Source: Palsa-504 sp963767565 (lineage in GTDB: Bacteria > Actinomycetota > Actinomycetes > Streptosporangiales > Streptosporangiaceae). From it: 64,000 nt of DNA. Positions 43,710-51,884 of the stretch are shown one piece after another. Both the position numbers and the translations under genes were made by a program. The first letter of the stretch is position 1. Each line of letters starts with the position of its first letter. The notes beneath the pieces were generated by a model. The model did not search any database. It was not told the DNA's origin and saw only the letters and a list, made by a program, of their open reading frames with translations. Where the stretch lies: assembly GCA_963767565.1 (NCBI GenBank), contig CAVYEG010000017.1, positions 89,087 to 153,086 on the forward strand. The letters are read 5' to 3'.

Positions 43710-43759
43710 TGATCACGAAGGCTTTTAGGTCGCCGACGACACCAAACCCTTCGTGATCA
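43710..43759. promoter_or_regulatory. Inverted repeat upstream of the ADP-ribosylglycohydrolase gene
   Basis: TGATCACGAAGG (43710-43721) and CCTTCGTGATCA (43748-43759) pair perfectly over 12 bp with a 26-nt loop; each arm itself contains the palindrome TGATCA. It starts 14 nt upstream of the ATG on the minus strand and may be an operator or a dispersed repeat. Confidence 0.55.
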
Positions 43760-43806
43760 CGAGTTGCGCAGCACACCCGGATCACCGGCACCAGCCGTCA
43801 CATCTG

Positions 43807-43884
43807 CGCGGAGGATTTGGCTTCTGTGGAGTATTCGGGCAGTCACAGTTGCCCAAATCCTCCACGAAGGAAAAATCCTCCGCG
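43807..43884. promoter_or_regulatory. Alternative (mutually exclusive) hairpins in the 43.8-kb spacer
   Basis: CGCGGAGGATTT (43807-43818) can pair perfectly with AAATCCTCCGCG (43873-43884), while the overlapping GGAGGATTTGG (43810-43820) can pair perfectly with CCAAATCCTCC (43853-43863). The two pairings exclude each other. On the plus strand AGGAGGG and ATG (43921) follow but lead only to a short non-homologous frame. The 272-nt spacer holds no gene I can support. Confidence 0.55.
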
Positions 43885-43968
43885 ATCTTGGGGAAAATGG
43901 GACTGATGTGACAGGAGGGATGCATGTTAGTGCCTGGCGGGAGCGTGCAGATGCCGGAGGCGTCGGCG

Positions 43969-44451
43969 TCACAGGACCTGGTTGCCGTACATCTCGCCGA
44001 GGGGGTCGGCGAGGAGTTCCAGGCGGGCGCCGTCCGGGTCGCGGAAGTACAGCGACACGCCGCTTTCCTCCTGGTAGGGCACGCCGGCCGCGTCCAGCTT
44101 GCCGCGCAGGTGCGCCCACTTCTCCGCCGTGACCGAGATGGCCAGGTGGTGCAGGCCGCCCAGGACCTCCGCGTACGGGCCGATGTCCAGGCCAGGGAAG
44201 TCGAAGAAGGCCAGCAGGTTGCCGTTGCCCACGTCGAAGAAGAAGTGGCTGGATCCCTGGTAGTCGCGGTTCTCGATGATCTCGGTCAGCGGGAACTCCA
44301 GCACGCCGGCGTAGAACCGGATCGTGCGTTCCACATCCGAGCTGAGCAGCGCGCTGTGGTGGATTCCCCGCGCGCTGCTCGGCGGCCGGTCGGTCGTGAT
44401 GTAGGTGTCGTGCAGCCGCGCACGTTCCGTCTCGATAGCCGCGAGATCCAT
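43969..44451 (-). CDS. VOC-family (glyoxalase/dioxygenase-like) protein
   Basis: 160 aa with the duplicated beta-alpha-beta VOC fold: GIHHSALLSSDVERTIRFYAGVLEF, FFFDVGNGNLLAFFDF, GGLHHLAISV and SLYFRDPDGARLELLADPLG, including His and Glu positions of a metal site. Probably a metal-dependent lyase or dioxygenase of unknown substrate. I favour ATG 44451 (MDLAAIETERARLH); ATG 44484 is also in frame, with a TTGACA 3 nt upstream of it. It is followed on the same strand by nothing within 270 nt and preceded by ohr. Confidence 0.85.
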   Translation of the reverse strand: MDLAAIETERARLHDTYITTDRPPSSARGIHHSALLSSDVERTIRFYAGVLEFPLTEIIENRDYQGSSHFFFDVGNGNLLAFFDFPGLDIGPYAEVLGGLHHLAISVTAEKWAHLRGKLDAAGVPYQEESGVSLYFRDPDGARLELLADPLGEMYGNQVL

Positions 44452-44520
44452 GGCCCGATGCCCCTTAGATCGCAAGGATGTCAACCCGAGGGTAACTCAG
44501 GCGGGGCCCGGCGATGCTGG

Positions 44521-44940
44521 CTACGGAACGCGCAGCTCGACGCTGATATTGCCGCGGGTGGCGCGGGAATACGGGCAGACCTGATGGGCGGCCTCGGCGA
44601 GCTCGCGGGTCTGCTCCCGGTCCAGCGCGGGAATGCTGATCATCAGCGTGACCACCAGCCCGTACGCGTCGCCCTCGGGTCCGATGCCCACGTGGGCGGT
44701 CACCATCGACGGGCCGGGATCCACGCCCGCCCGGCGCGCGACGGCCCGCAGGGCGCTGTGGAAACAGGCCGAGTACCCGGCCGCGAACAGCTGCTCGGGA
44801 TTGGTGCCGTGCCCGCTGCCGCCCATCTCGGCCGGCACGGCCAGGTCGAGGTCAAGCCGATGATCGGAGGAGAGGACGTGGCCGCTGCGGCCGTCCCCGG
44901 TCGACGTGGCCTCCGCGGTGTACAGAACCTTGTCCGGCAT
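44521..44940 (-). CDS. ohr: Organic hydroperoxide resistance protein Ohr
   Basis: 139-aa OsmC/Ohr peroxidase. Both redox cysteines are present (AAGYSACFHSAL and CPYSRATRGNISVELRV), as is the N-terminal GGSGHGTNPEQLFAAG. It reduces organic hydroperoxides using lipoylated or dithiol donors. Its ATG is 9 nt from the end of cobQ, in the same direction, so cobQ transcription may run into it. No OhrR gene is adjacent, although a MarR gene lies elsewhere in the window. Confidence 0.93.
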   Translation of the reverse strand: MPDKVLYTAEATSTGDGRSGHVLSSDHRLDLDLAVPAEMGGSGHGTNPEQLFAAGYSACFHSALRAVARRAGVDPGPSMVTAHVGIGPEGDAYGLVVTLMISIPALDREQTRELAEAAHQVCPYSRATRGNISVELRVP

Positions 44941-44949
44941 GGAGAAACC

Positions 44950-46482
44950 TTACCGACCATGATCCAGCGAGGCCACGAGTCTGGGCAGGCTCTTCGGCGG
45001 CCCGCCCTCGATCAGCCCGCTCAGCGCGGCCAGGTCCAGGTGGCCGGCCACCAGGTCCCCGAGGACGTCCAGCCGGGCCTGCCGCACCGCGGCGAAATCG
45101 GTGTCCGGCGCGGGGGCGAAGTCCCGGCCCGCCTGGGCGGCCACCTCGGCCAGGAACGCGCGCCGGAACTCGTCGTTCTCCAGCGCCCCGTGCCAGCTGG
45201 TGCCCCACACGGCGCCGCGGCGGCAGCCGTCCAGGAACGGCTCCGAACCGTGGCCGGCCGGATCGGTGACCTCGGCGATCCCGTGATGGATCTCGTAGCC
45301 GGTCACCGGCGCGCCGAGCGCGAAGCCCGTGGGACGGCCGAGCTGCTTCCGCGGCCCGAACCGGACCCGCACCGGCAGCAGGCCCAGCCCCGCGACCTGG
45401 CCCAGGCGCGATTCCACCGGGTCGTCGATCTGGCCGGCCAGCATCTGGTACCCGCCGCAGATGCCCAGCACCGGCCGCCCGCGGGCCGCCCGGCCGGCGA
45501 TCGCCCCGGCCAGCCCGCGCTGGCGCAGCCAGGCCAGGTCGGCCACGGTGGCCCGGGAGCCGGGCAGCACGGCCAGGTCCGCGTCGGCCACCTCGGCCGG
45601 GCTGTCGGTGAACCTGACCAGCACTCCCGGCTCGGCGGCCAGCGCGTCGGCGTCGGTGAAGTTGCTGATCCGCGGCAGCCTGACCACCGCGACCCGGAGA
45701 AAATCTTTGGGGCCGAACGGGCCGTGCTGACTGCCTCCCGGGAACGGGTGCTGGGGACGGGCCAGCGCGAGGGAGTCCTCGGCGTCCAGCCACAGGCCGT
45801 CCCGCCAGGGCAGCACCCCGTACACCGGGCGGCCGGTGAGGCGCTGGATCATGGTCAGCCCGCTGTCCAGCAGCTCGGCCGCACCGCGGAACTTGTTGAT
45901 CACGAACCCGCAGATCAGCGCCTGGTCCTCGGGTGACAGCAGGGCGAGCGTGCCGTACAGGCTGGCGAACACGCCGCCCCGGTCGATGTCCCCGACCACG
46001 ATGACGGGCAAGCCGGCGGCGCGGGCCAGGCCCATGTTGGCCACGTCGGTCTCGCGCAGGTTGATCTCGGCCGGGCTGCCCGCGCCCTCGCAGATGACCA
46101 CGCCGTAGCGGTCGCGCAGCCGGGCCAGGCTGGCCAGCGCGACCTGGCGGAGGCGCGGCGCATGGGCCCGGTAGCCCAGCGCGTCGGCTTCGGCTTCGGC
46201 GTGGCCGAGCACGACCACCTGGCTGCGGCGCTCGCTGCCCGGCTTGAGCAGGATCGGGTTCATGTCCGCGGTCGGCTCGATCCCGGCCGCGGCCGCCTGC
46301 GTGGCCTGGGCCCGGCCGATCTCGGCGCCTTCGGCGGTCACGAACGAGTTCAGCGACATGTTCTGCGCCTTGAACGGGGCCACCGAGACGCCCTGCCGGG
46401 CCAGCCACCGGCATAGCCCCGCTACCAGCGCGCTCTTGCCCGCGTCGGATCCGGTCCCGGTTACCAGCAGCGCTCCTCGCAC
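44950..46482 (-). CDS. cobQ: Cobyric acid synthase CobQ
   Basis: 510 aa, full length. N-terminal P-loop of the dethiobiotin-synthetase-like ATPase (LLVTGTGSDAGKSALVAGLCRWL in part, FKAQNMSLNS, DMNPILLKPG), and a C-terminal class-I-like glutamine amidotransferase with the nucleophile Cys in VLGICGGYQMLA and the His in YEIHHG. It amidates the b, d, e and g side chains of adenosyl-cobyrinate a,c-diamide. It is the second B12 locus of the window, separated by about 19 kb from cobH/bluB-cobT/cobA. Confidence 0.96.
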   Translation of the reverse strand: MRGALLVTGTGSDAGKSALVAGLCRWLARQGVSVAPFKAQNMSLNSFVTAEGAEIGRAQATQAAAAGIEPTADMNPILLKPGSERRSQVVVLGHAEAEADALGYRAHAPRLRQVALASLARLRDRYGVVICEGAGSPAEINLRETDVANMGLARAAGLPVIVVGDIDRGGVFASLYGTLALLSPEDQALICGFVINKFRGAAELLDSGLTMIQRLTGRPVYGVLPWRDGLWLDAEDSLALARPQHPFPGGSQHGPFGPKDFLRVAVVRLPRISNFTDADALAAEPGVLVRFTDSPAEVADADLAVLPGSRATVADLAWLRQRGLAGAIAGRAARGRPVLGICGGYQMLAGQIDDPVESRLGQVAGLGLLPVRVRFGPRKQLGRPTGFALGAPVTGYEIHHGIAEVTDPAGHGSEPFLDGCRRGAVWGTSWHGALENDEFRRAFLAEVAAQAGRDFAPAPDTDFAAVRQARLDVLGDLVAGHLDLAALSGLIEGGPPKSLPRLVASLDHGR

Positions 46483-46561
46483 GCATGAAGGCTAGTTGCG
46501 CATGTTTGAGGCCATGCACGGGGGTACTTGTAGGGCGGCAAGCTTAAGAGGGAGGCCGGAA

Positions 46562-46696
46562 ATGCTGCTTATGCTGCTGGCTCTGCTGATCATCCTGATC
46601 ATCGCCGGCGCGGGTTTCGCGCTGCACGTGCTGTGGTGGGTCGCCATCGCGGCGCTGGTCATCTGGCTGATCGGAGCCTTTGTCCGCCGGGCCTAG
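46562..46696 (+). CDS. Small hydrophobic membrane protein
   Basis: 44 aa, almost entirely two hydrophobic segments (MLLMLLALLIILIIAGAGF and HVLWWVAIAALVIWLIGAF) ending FVRRA. It matches the short 'hydrophobic protein' type found throughout actinobacteria. GGGAGG is 6 nt before the ATG, an ideal site. Function unknown; relatives respond to stress. Its last 38 nt overlap the convergent cobD 3' end. Confidence 0.75.
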   Translation: MLLMLLALLIILIIAGAGFALHVLWWVAIAALVIWLIGAFVRRA

Positions 46697-47714
46697 CCCT
46701 CAGGCGCCCGGACGGACGCACGAGCGCGAGCAGGACGGCCAGGGCGGTCGCGGACACCGTGACGGCCCGGGACAGGCGGATCGCGCGCCGGATGTCGTCT
46801 GGTTCCGGGGCCCGCCCATCCCCCAGCCCCGGGCGGGCCTCGGTGATGCCGCTGTAGAGGTTGGTCCCGCCCAGCCGGAGGCCCAGCGCCCCCGCGAACG
46901 CGGCCTCGCAGCGGCCGGCATTGGGGCTGGGATGGCAGTTCCCGTAACGAAGTACGGCCCGCAGCGCCGCCGCGGCGGGACCGTGCGCAGGACGTCCCTT
47001 CGCCGGCGGACTCTGGGCGGAAGCCGTCGGCGAAGGGGCCTGCGGGACAAGCGGGGCGCACGTGATCGTGAGCGCGGCGGTGACCCGGGCCGGGACCCAG
47101 TTGGCGACGTCGTCCAGGCGGGCCGAGGCCCAGCCGAACCGCAGGTAACGGGGCGAGCGGTACCCCACCATGGCGTCTAGGGTGTTGACCGCGCGGTAAG
47201 CCAGCAGCCCGGGCCACCCGGCCACCGCCCCCCACAGCAGCGGCGCCACCACCGCATCCGAGGTGTTCTCGGCCACCGACTCGATCACGGCCCGGGCGAT
47301 CTGCCCCGCATCCAGGTGCGCCGGATCGCGGCCGCACAGGCTGGGCAGCGCCGCCCGCGCGGTGCGCAGATCGTGGGCGGCCAGGGCCACCCGGATTCGT
47401 TCGGCCTGAAGATGAAGTGAACGGGCACCGGTGACGGCCCAGACGGCGAGCGCGGCCGCAGCCGCCTGCTGCGGCGGCAGGCCCCGCGTGCGGCGGGCCA
47501 GGAGGGCGGCGGGGGCGGCGACGGCCAGGACGCAGGCGGCGGCGTGCGCGGTGCCGCGGAGCCGGGAATCGGCGTAGTCGCGGGCCTCGAGCGCGGCGGC
47601 GGCGCGGCCGAACGCGGCCACCGGATGGCCGCGGCGGGGGTCGCCGAGCAGCGCGTCGAGCGCCACCCCGGCGGCCAGCCCGGCGGCGAGCGGCCAGCGC
47701 GAGCGGTTGGGCAT
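46659..47714 (-). CDS. cobD: Adenosylcobinamide-phosphate synthase CobD/CbiB
   Basis: 351-aa polytopic membrane protein. CbiB motifs: DALLGDPRRGHPVAAFGR, AGQIARAVIESVAENTSDAVVAPL (in part), AYRAVNTLDAMVGYRSPRY, DDVANWVPAR, GNCHPSPNAGRCEAAFAGALG and LGGTNLYSG. It attaches (R)-1-amino-2-propanol phosphate to cobyric acid, the step after CobQ. ATG 47714 matches the family start (MPNRSRWPLAAG); the upstream open frame is not homologous. It lies near cobQ, separated by the small hydrophobic gene on the opposite strand. Confidence 0.93.
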   Translation of the reverse strand: MPNRSRWPLAAGLAAGVALDALLGDPRRGHPVAAFGRAAAALEARDYADSRLRGTAHAAACVLAVAAPAALLARRTRGLPPQQAAAAALAVWAVTGARSLHLQAERIRVALAAHDLRTARAALPSLCGRDPAHLDAGQIARAVIESVAENTSDAVVAPLLWGAVAGWPGLLAYRAVNTLDAMVGYRSPRYLRFGWASARLDDVANWVPARVTAALTITCAPLVPQAPSPTASAQSPPAKGRPAHGPAAAALRAVLRYGNCHPSPNAGRCEAAFAGALGLRLGGTNLYSGITEARPGLGDGRAPEPDDIRRAIRLSRAVTVSATALAVLLALVRPSGRLRARPGGQRLRSAR

Positions 47715-47810
47715 CAGGCCATTGTGCCGTGGGCCTAGGACCATCGGCCGAGGCAGGCTGGGGCACGCGGCCGATGTGCCGGGCGCGCGGGTGCGTGCAG
47801 GCTGCTGGTC

Positions 47811-48494
47811 ATGAGCAGAACGTACGCGGAACTGCCCGGGCTGATGACGTTGATGACCGGGGACGAGAAGCACGGGCCCAGTGCCACGTCGACCCTCGAC
47901 GTGCTGTGGGTGCTATACGACCGGGTGCTGCGGACCTCGCCGGACCGGCTGGACGATCCCGGCCGGGACCGGTTCCTGCTGTCCAAGGGGCACGGGCCGG
48001 CCGCCTACTACGCGGTGCTGGCGGCCAAGGGGTTCATCCCGGAGTCGTGGCTGGCCGGATTCGGGTCGGCGGACTCGCGGCTGGGCTATCACCCGGACCG
48101 CAACCTGGTGCCGGGCGTGGAGATCTCCAGCGGGTCGCTGGGTCACGGGCTGCCGATCGGGGTGGGCGTGGCGCACGGGCTGATCGCCCAGGGGCTGACC
48201 TCGCCGCGGGTGTTCGTGCTGGTCGGCGACGCAGAGCTGGACGAGGGCAGCAACAGCGAGGCCATCGTGTACGCGGGCGCGGCCGGGCTGCCGAACCTGA
48301 CCGTGGTGGCGGTGGACAACCAGTCGTCGTCCTGGGGCTGGGGCACGGGCGGGATCGAGGCGCACTTCGCGGTGGCCGGCTGGTCGGTGAGGCGGGTGGA
48401 CGGCCGCGACCACGCCGAACTGGAGGCCGCGTTCGAGGCGGCCGGCGACGGGCGGCCGCGGCTGGTCGTGGCCACGGTGGAGGGAGAGTCATGA
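47811..48494 (+). CDS. Transketolase, N-terminal (TPP-binding) subunit
   Basis: 227 aa. TPP-enzyme N-terminal module: FLLSKGHGPAAYYAVLAAKG, GVEISSGSLGHGLPIGVGVA, and the Mg-TPP motif GDAELDEGSNSEAIVYAG...NLTVVAVDNQ. Split transketolases of this type act with a separate C-terminal subunit, encoded next with an ATGA overlap. The acceptor/donor sugars are not known; the genes stand outside a pentose-phosphate cluster, beside B12 genes, so a dedicated secondary pathway is possible. At 227 aa it is shorter than typical N-subunits (about 270). Confidence 0.88.
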   Translation: MSRTYAELPGLMTLMTGDEKHGPSATSTLDVLWVLYDRVLRTSPDRLDDPGRDRFLLSKGHGPAAYYAVLAAKGFIPESWLAGFGSADSRLGYHPDRNLVPGVEISSGSLGHGLPIGVGVAHGLIAQGLTSPRVFVLVGDAELDEGSNSEAIVYAGAAGLPNLTVVAVDNQSSSWGWGTGGIEAHFAVAGWSVRRVDGRDHAELEAAFEAAGDGRPRLVVATVEGES

Positions 48495-49399
48495 CGGACA
48501 TGCGGACGGTTTTTGCTGACGCCGCTTCGGCGCTGCTCGATGAGGACCCGCTGGCGGCGGTGGTGCTGGCGGAGATCTCGGCCGACCTGTTCGCCAAGGC
48601 GGCGGCGCGGCATCCGGAGCGGGTGCTGAACGTGGGGATCAGGGAGCAGCTCATGGTCAGCGTGGCCGGCGGCCTGGCGCTGGCCGGGCTGCGGCCGATC
48701 GTGCACACCTACGCGCCGTTCCTGGTCGAGCGGGCGTTCGAGCAGGTCAAGCTGGATCTGGCGCATCAGGGCGCGCGGGCCGTGCTGGTCAGCATCGGCG
48801 CGTCCTACGACGCGACCCGGGGCGGGCGGACGCATCAGGCACCCGAGGACGTGGCGCTGATCGACACCCTGCCGGGGTTCACCGTGCAGGTGCCGGGGCA
48901 TCCGGACGAGGTGGGCGGGCTGCTGCGCGGGGCGGTGGGCGTGCTCGATTCCGGTTCGACCTACCTGCGGCTGTCGGCCCAGGCCAACCGGGAGGCACTG
49001 CCGCTGTGGCCGGGGCTGCAGGTAGTGCGTTCGGGCCGCCAGGCGGTGGTGGTGGCGGTCGGCCCGATGCTGTCGCCGGTGCTCGACGCGGTGGGTGACC
49101 TGGACGTGACCGTGGCCTACGCGACGACCGTGCGGCCGTTCGACGGGGAGGGGCTGCGGGCGCTGGCGGCGGCCGCGGCCGGGACGGTGGTGCTGGTCGA
49201 GCCGTACCTGGCCGGGACGTCGGCGCACGTGGTATCGGAGGCGCTGGCCGGGCGGGCGCACCGGCTGCTCAGCGTGGGAGTGCCGCGGGCGGAGCTGCGG
49301 CGGTACGGGCAGCCCGCCGATCACGACGCGGTCTTCGGGCTGGATGCGGCGGGGATCCGGCGGACGGTGAGCGGGTTCGTCGGCGCGGATTTGACGTAG
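48491..49399 (+). CDS. Transketolase, C-terminal (pyrimidine-binding) subunit
   Basis: 302 aa. Pyr module with the catalytic Glu in RVLNVGIREQLMVSVAGGLALAG, then GASYDATRGGRTHQAPEDVALI and the C-terminal transketolase domain (AVVVAVGPMLSPVLDA, VLVEPYLAGTSAHVV). It completes the enzyme with the preceding subunit (ATGA overlap at 48491-48494). Confidence 0.9.
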   Translation: MTDMRTVFADAASALLDEDPLAAVVLAEISADLFAKAAARHPERVLNVGIREQLMVSVAGGLALAGLRPIVHTYAPFLVERAFEQVKLDLAHQGARAVLVSIGASYDATRGGRTHQAPEDVALIDTLPGFTVQVPGHPDEVGGLLRGAVGVLDSGSTYLRLSAQANREALPLWPGLQVVRSGRQAVVVAVGPMLSPVLDAVGDLDVTVAYATTVRPFDGEGLRALAAAAAGTVVLVEPYLAGTSAHVVSEALAGRAHRLLSVGVPRAELRRYGQPADHDAVFGLDAAGIRRTVSGFVGADLT

Positions 49400-49456
49400 A
49401 GCGCGCTCCATGTCGCATGCTCGATGAGGCGTGTCGAAGCTCGGCAGGAGTCCGCG

Positions 49457-49971
49457 ATGAGGTACCGCACGATCGGCAGCAGCCCGGCGACCAGGCGAGA
49501 GGTGAGCGTGCTGAGCCTGGGCGCGATGCTGATGGGCAGCGCGTTCGGGGAGCTGCTGGCTGCCGGTGAGGTCGGGCTGCTCGGGGTAAGCAACCACTGG
49601 GCGTGGCGGGTGGAGCGGGCCAGGCCGGGGTGGTGCAGGGGGACCTGCTCAGCTACCTGCGGGCCGAGCCCGGGCTGACGCTGGTGGCGTACTCGCCGCT
49701 GCTGAGCGGCGGCTACGTCCGGCCCGACCGGCCGCTGGGGCCGGAGTTCGACCACGCGGGCACGGCGGCGCGGCTTTCGGCTCTGCGGTCCGTGGCGGCG
49801 GAGACCGGGGCGACGGCCAATCAGGTGGTGCTGGGCTGGCTGACGGGCGGGGAGATACCGGTTGTTCCGCTGGTGGGGGCGTCGTCGGTGGCGCAATTGG
49901 ACGAGAGCCTGGCGGCGGTGGACCTGGAGCTGACCGCGGAGCAGCGGACGCGGCTGGACCAGGCGGGCTGA
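49457..49971 (+). pseudogene. Aldo/keto reductase pseudogene (two deletions, frameshift)
   Basis: The start MRYRTIGSSPATRREVSVLSLGAM is a normal AKR N-terminus, but it joins at about 49545 directly to VGLLGVSNHWAWRVERAR, a segment normally some 120 residues further on; the catalytic Asp/Tyr/Lys/His region is gone. A second break near 49618 with a frame change leads into DLLSYLRAEPGLTLVAYSPLL and the intact C-terminus to 49971. The product cannot be an active reductase. Confidence 0.85.
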
Positions 49972-50026
49972 CGCGGTTCGCGTTACCTGTTCGGTACCGC
50001 TGGTGGGCTGTGCCGTGCGGAGATGT

Positions 50027-50055
50027 AGAAGTACGTACCTGAGGTGCGTACTTCT
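50027..50055. terminator. Hairpin after the AKR pseudogene
   Basis: AGAAGTACG (50027-50035) and CGTACTTCT (50047-50055) form a perfect 9-bp stem with an 11-nt loop, 56 nt after the pseudogene stop and well before the tRNA. Likely a terminator; an operator is possible. Confidence 0.5.
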
Positions 50056-50230
50056 GCGTTGCCGGTGACCGGGTTCCATGAGCTCTATGGCTGACGGCGG
50101 GTTCGGGTAGGCTCTGGGGCCTGGAAGCCGGTGGCTTGTACCATCCCGAGGCGGGTGGCTTCGGGGCGCGACACACTGCGACCTTCGTGTATCCGTCGTG
50201 TGATCTTCGCCGGGCACAATCTATATTCGG

Positions 50231-50307
50231 GCGCCCGTAGCTCAGCCGGACAGAGCAGCTGCCTTCTAAGCAGCGGGTCGCGGGTTCGAATCCTGCCGGG
50301 CGCGCCA
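50231..50307 (+). tRNA. tRNA-Arg (anticodon TCT)
   Basis: Cloverleaf: acceptor GCGCCCG pairs with CGGGCGC; anticodon stem GCTGC/GCAGC encloses loop CTTCTAA giving anticodon TCT (AGA codons); T arm GCGGG-TTCGAAT-CCTGC. The discriminator is G and CCA is encoded (50305-50307). AGA is a rare codon in this GC-rich genome. tRNA 3' ends are common attachment sites, and an integrase relic lies 1.6 kb downstream. Confidence 0.96.
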
Positions 50308-50378
50308 GCCAGCCAGGTCGCCGAGCTGCGAGAATACTGCGGCAAAGGGCGCCGCCGGGCATTGAGGTTAGCCTTCGC

Positions 50379-51086
50379 CTAGCTCATCAGCTCGGATCGC
50401 CAGGCCACGTAGAAGGCTCGCAGTTCGGCCACTGAGGAACCTTCGGGCACGGGTATCTCGTCGTCGGCGAACCGATCAAGGGTGGCGATCATGTCGGCCA
50501 GGGTCCCGATGTCAAAGCCCGGGTCGATCTGTGCGGCGCGGACTAGCAGAACATCTTTGCCGAAGCGCCGGGCGAGCAGTCGCACGTCGGCGAAGTCCCG
50601 GGCCGCGGCCCGGTCGAACAGCGCGAGCAGCTTACGACCGGCGAGTTCCTCAGGAGCTAGCGTGGGCCCGGCGGCGGTGGAAGAGGCAGGGAAGTCCGGT
50701 GGCGTATCCACGGCGAGATCGGTCACCACTTCGGCTGCGCCGCTCCGGATGACGAGCCGGCAGAATGTGTCGCTATCGTGGATGCGCTCGGTGGCCCAGC
50801 CCTGCTTCTGTGCTGCGGCTTCCAACGCGTCGCGTGCCGCGGGCACGTGGCCGCGGTCCGGGGCGGTGAAGAAATCGAGGTCTTCCGTAGGCCGTGTTGT
50901 GAGATGCTGCGCGAGCAAGGCTGCTCCCCCGGCCAGCAGAAATCCCTTGCTCGCGGGCAGGCTGAAAAACAGCCTGGTGACCTCGAGCTGGAAGTCCGTC
51001 AGGTCCGGGATGCCGGAACATCTCGCGGGTCCTTGCCCCGCATCTACGCCGCCCTCTCGCGATACGGCTGGATGACCGGAGCCCAC
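50379..51086 (-). CDS. AbiEii/AbiGii-family nucleotidyltransferase (toxin-like)
   Basis: About 235 aa. Nucleotidyltransferase fold: FQLEVTRLFFSLPASKGFLLAGGAALLAQHL in part, the catalytic RPTEDLDFFT (D-x-D), then LAPEELAGRKLLALFDRAAARDFADV. AbiEii proteins are nucleotidyltransferases whose activity arrests growth and aborts phage infection. The gene follows an XRE antitoxin-like gene. GTG 51086 lies inside that gene; a better-placed ATG three bases from its stop (TAGATG, 51041-51043) is in another frame, so the first dozen codons may contain a frameshift. Toxicity is inferred. Confidence 0.8.
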   Translation of the reverse strand: MGSGHPAVSREGGVDAGQGPARCSGIPDLTDFQLEVTRLFFSLPASKGFLLAGGAALLAQHLTTRPTEDLDFFTAPDRGHVPAARDALEAAAQKQGWATERIHDSDTFCRLVIRSGAAEVVTDLAVDTPPDFPASSTAAGPTLAPEELAGRKLLALFDRAAARDFADVRLLARRFGKDVLLVRAAQIDPGFDIGTLADMIATLDRFADDEIPVPEGSSVAELRAFYVAWRSELMS

Positions 51087-51562
51087 GCTGACCGGACCGC
51101 CCGCGGAAGCACCAGATCGTCCCACAGGTCGACGAGCAGCGCGCCGTCCACGTAGGCCAAGATGTCGGCCGGGCGCCCCTCCTGCAGCACGATCTCGTAC
51201 GCGCGGGCGCGGTCGGCGCGCGAGCCCAGGTCGAATATCCGTCCGGGCGCCGACCAGTTCAGGTGCAGCGGCAACTGCACCTGCGCGAACGCGTGTGCCA
51301 CGTCCAGGCGCGGCAGGTGATCAGGCACCCACGCCCACCTGCCCCGCGCGGCAGACTGCCGGGTGAACATCACCTGCGGCTGCGCGGCCATCTCATACCC
51401 TGCCTCTGAGAGCAGCCGGGCAAAGGTTGCCATCGTAGGCGATTTCCGACCATTCTCATACGCCGACAGCGTGGTCCGCGACGTGCCAGCCCGCCGGGCA
51501 AGCTCGTCCTGGGTCAGGCCAGCACTGGCCCGGGCGCGCTCCAGCAGTCCGCCAGGTCCCAT
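51044..51562 (-). CDS. XRE-family HTH protein paired with AbiEii
   Basis: 172 aa. N-terminal HTH_XRE (RARASAGLTQDELARRAGTSRTTLSAYENGRKSPTMATFARLL in sense; recognition helix near SRTTLSAYENG), then a C-terminal region conserved in partners of AbiEii proteins (DILAYVDGALLVDLWDDLVLP). The protein is probably the antitoxin and autorepressor of the pair. The Shine-Dalgarno AAGGATGAGGG precedes ATG 51562, and a GTATC/GATAC dyad overlaps its TACGTT -10. Confidence 0.85.
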   Translation of the reverse strand: MGPGGLLERARASAGLTQDELARRAGTSRTTLSAYENGRKSPTMATFARLLSEAGYEMAAQPQVMFTRQSAARGRWAWVPDHLPRLDVAHAFAQVQLPLHLNWSAPGRIFDLGSRADRARAYEIVLQEGRPADILAYVDGALLVDLWDDLVLPRAVRSAWAPVIQPYRERAA

Positions 51563-51576
51563 CCCTCATCCTTAAC

Positions 51577-51592
51577 GTATCCGATCAGATAC
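51577..51592 (-). promoter_or_regulatory. Operator-like dyad at the XRE/AbiEii promoter
   Basis: GTATC (51577-51581) and GATAC (51588-51592) form a dyad with a 6-nt spacer overlapping a minus-strand TACGTT -10 box, 15-30 nt before the XRE start. This is the layout expected for autoregulation. Confidence 0.5.
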
Positions 51593-51884
51593 CATGTTAC
51601 CGGAAACGCCTCGGAACGAGGTGGTATTCCGCGCCCGAGCTCACCAAGTCAGGGGCTAGATTCAGCATGTGCGGAGCCCACGGCGCGCGGCCAAGCAGCT
51701 TATGTGCGCAAGTTGTGGCGATGTGATCGCTAACAGGCGTCACCCGGGCCGACATCGTATTCCGCCGTCCGCTCCGGTCTAGCAGCCGCTGAACGCATGA
51801 GTTAGTGGGAGCCAGCTGGTGAGCCAATCGGTTTCGAATGGCTCCCATGACGGCTGTTTCGGGCAAACGCCGCGGGCGCGGCGA

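Noticed and set aside
43924..45936. 670-codon plus-strand frame across VOC, ohr and cobQ
   Set aside because: Crosses three genuine minus-strand genes and has no recognisable domain, although AGGAGGG and ATG stand nearby.
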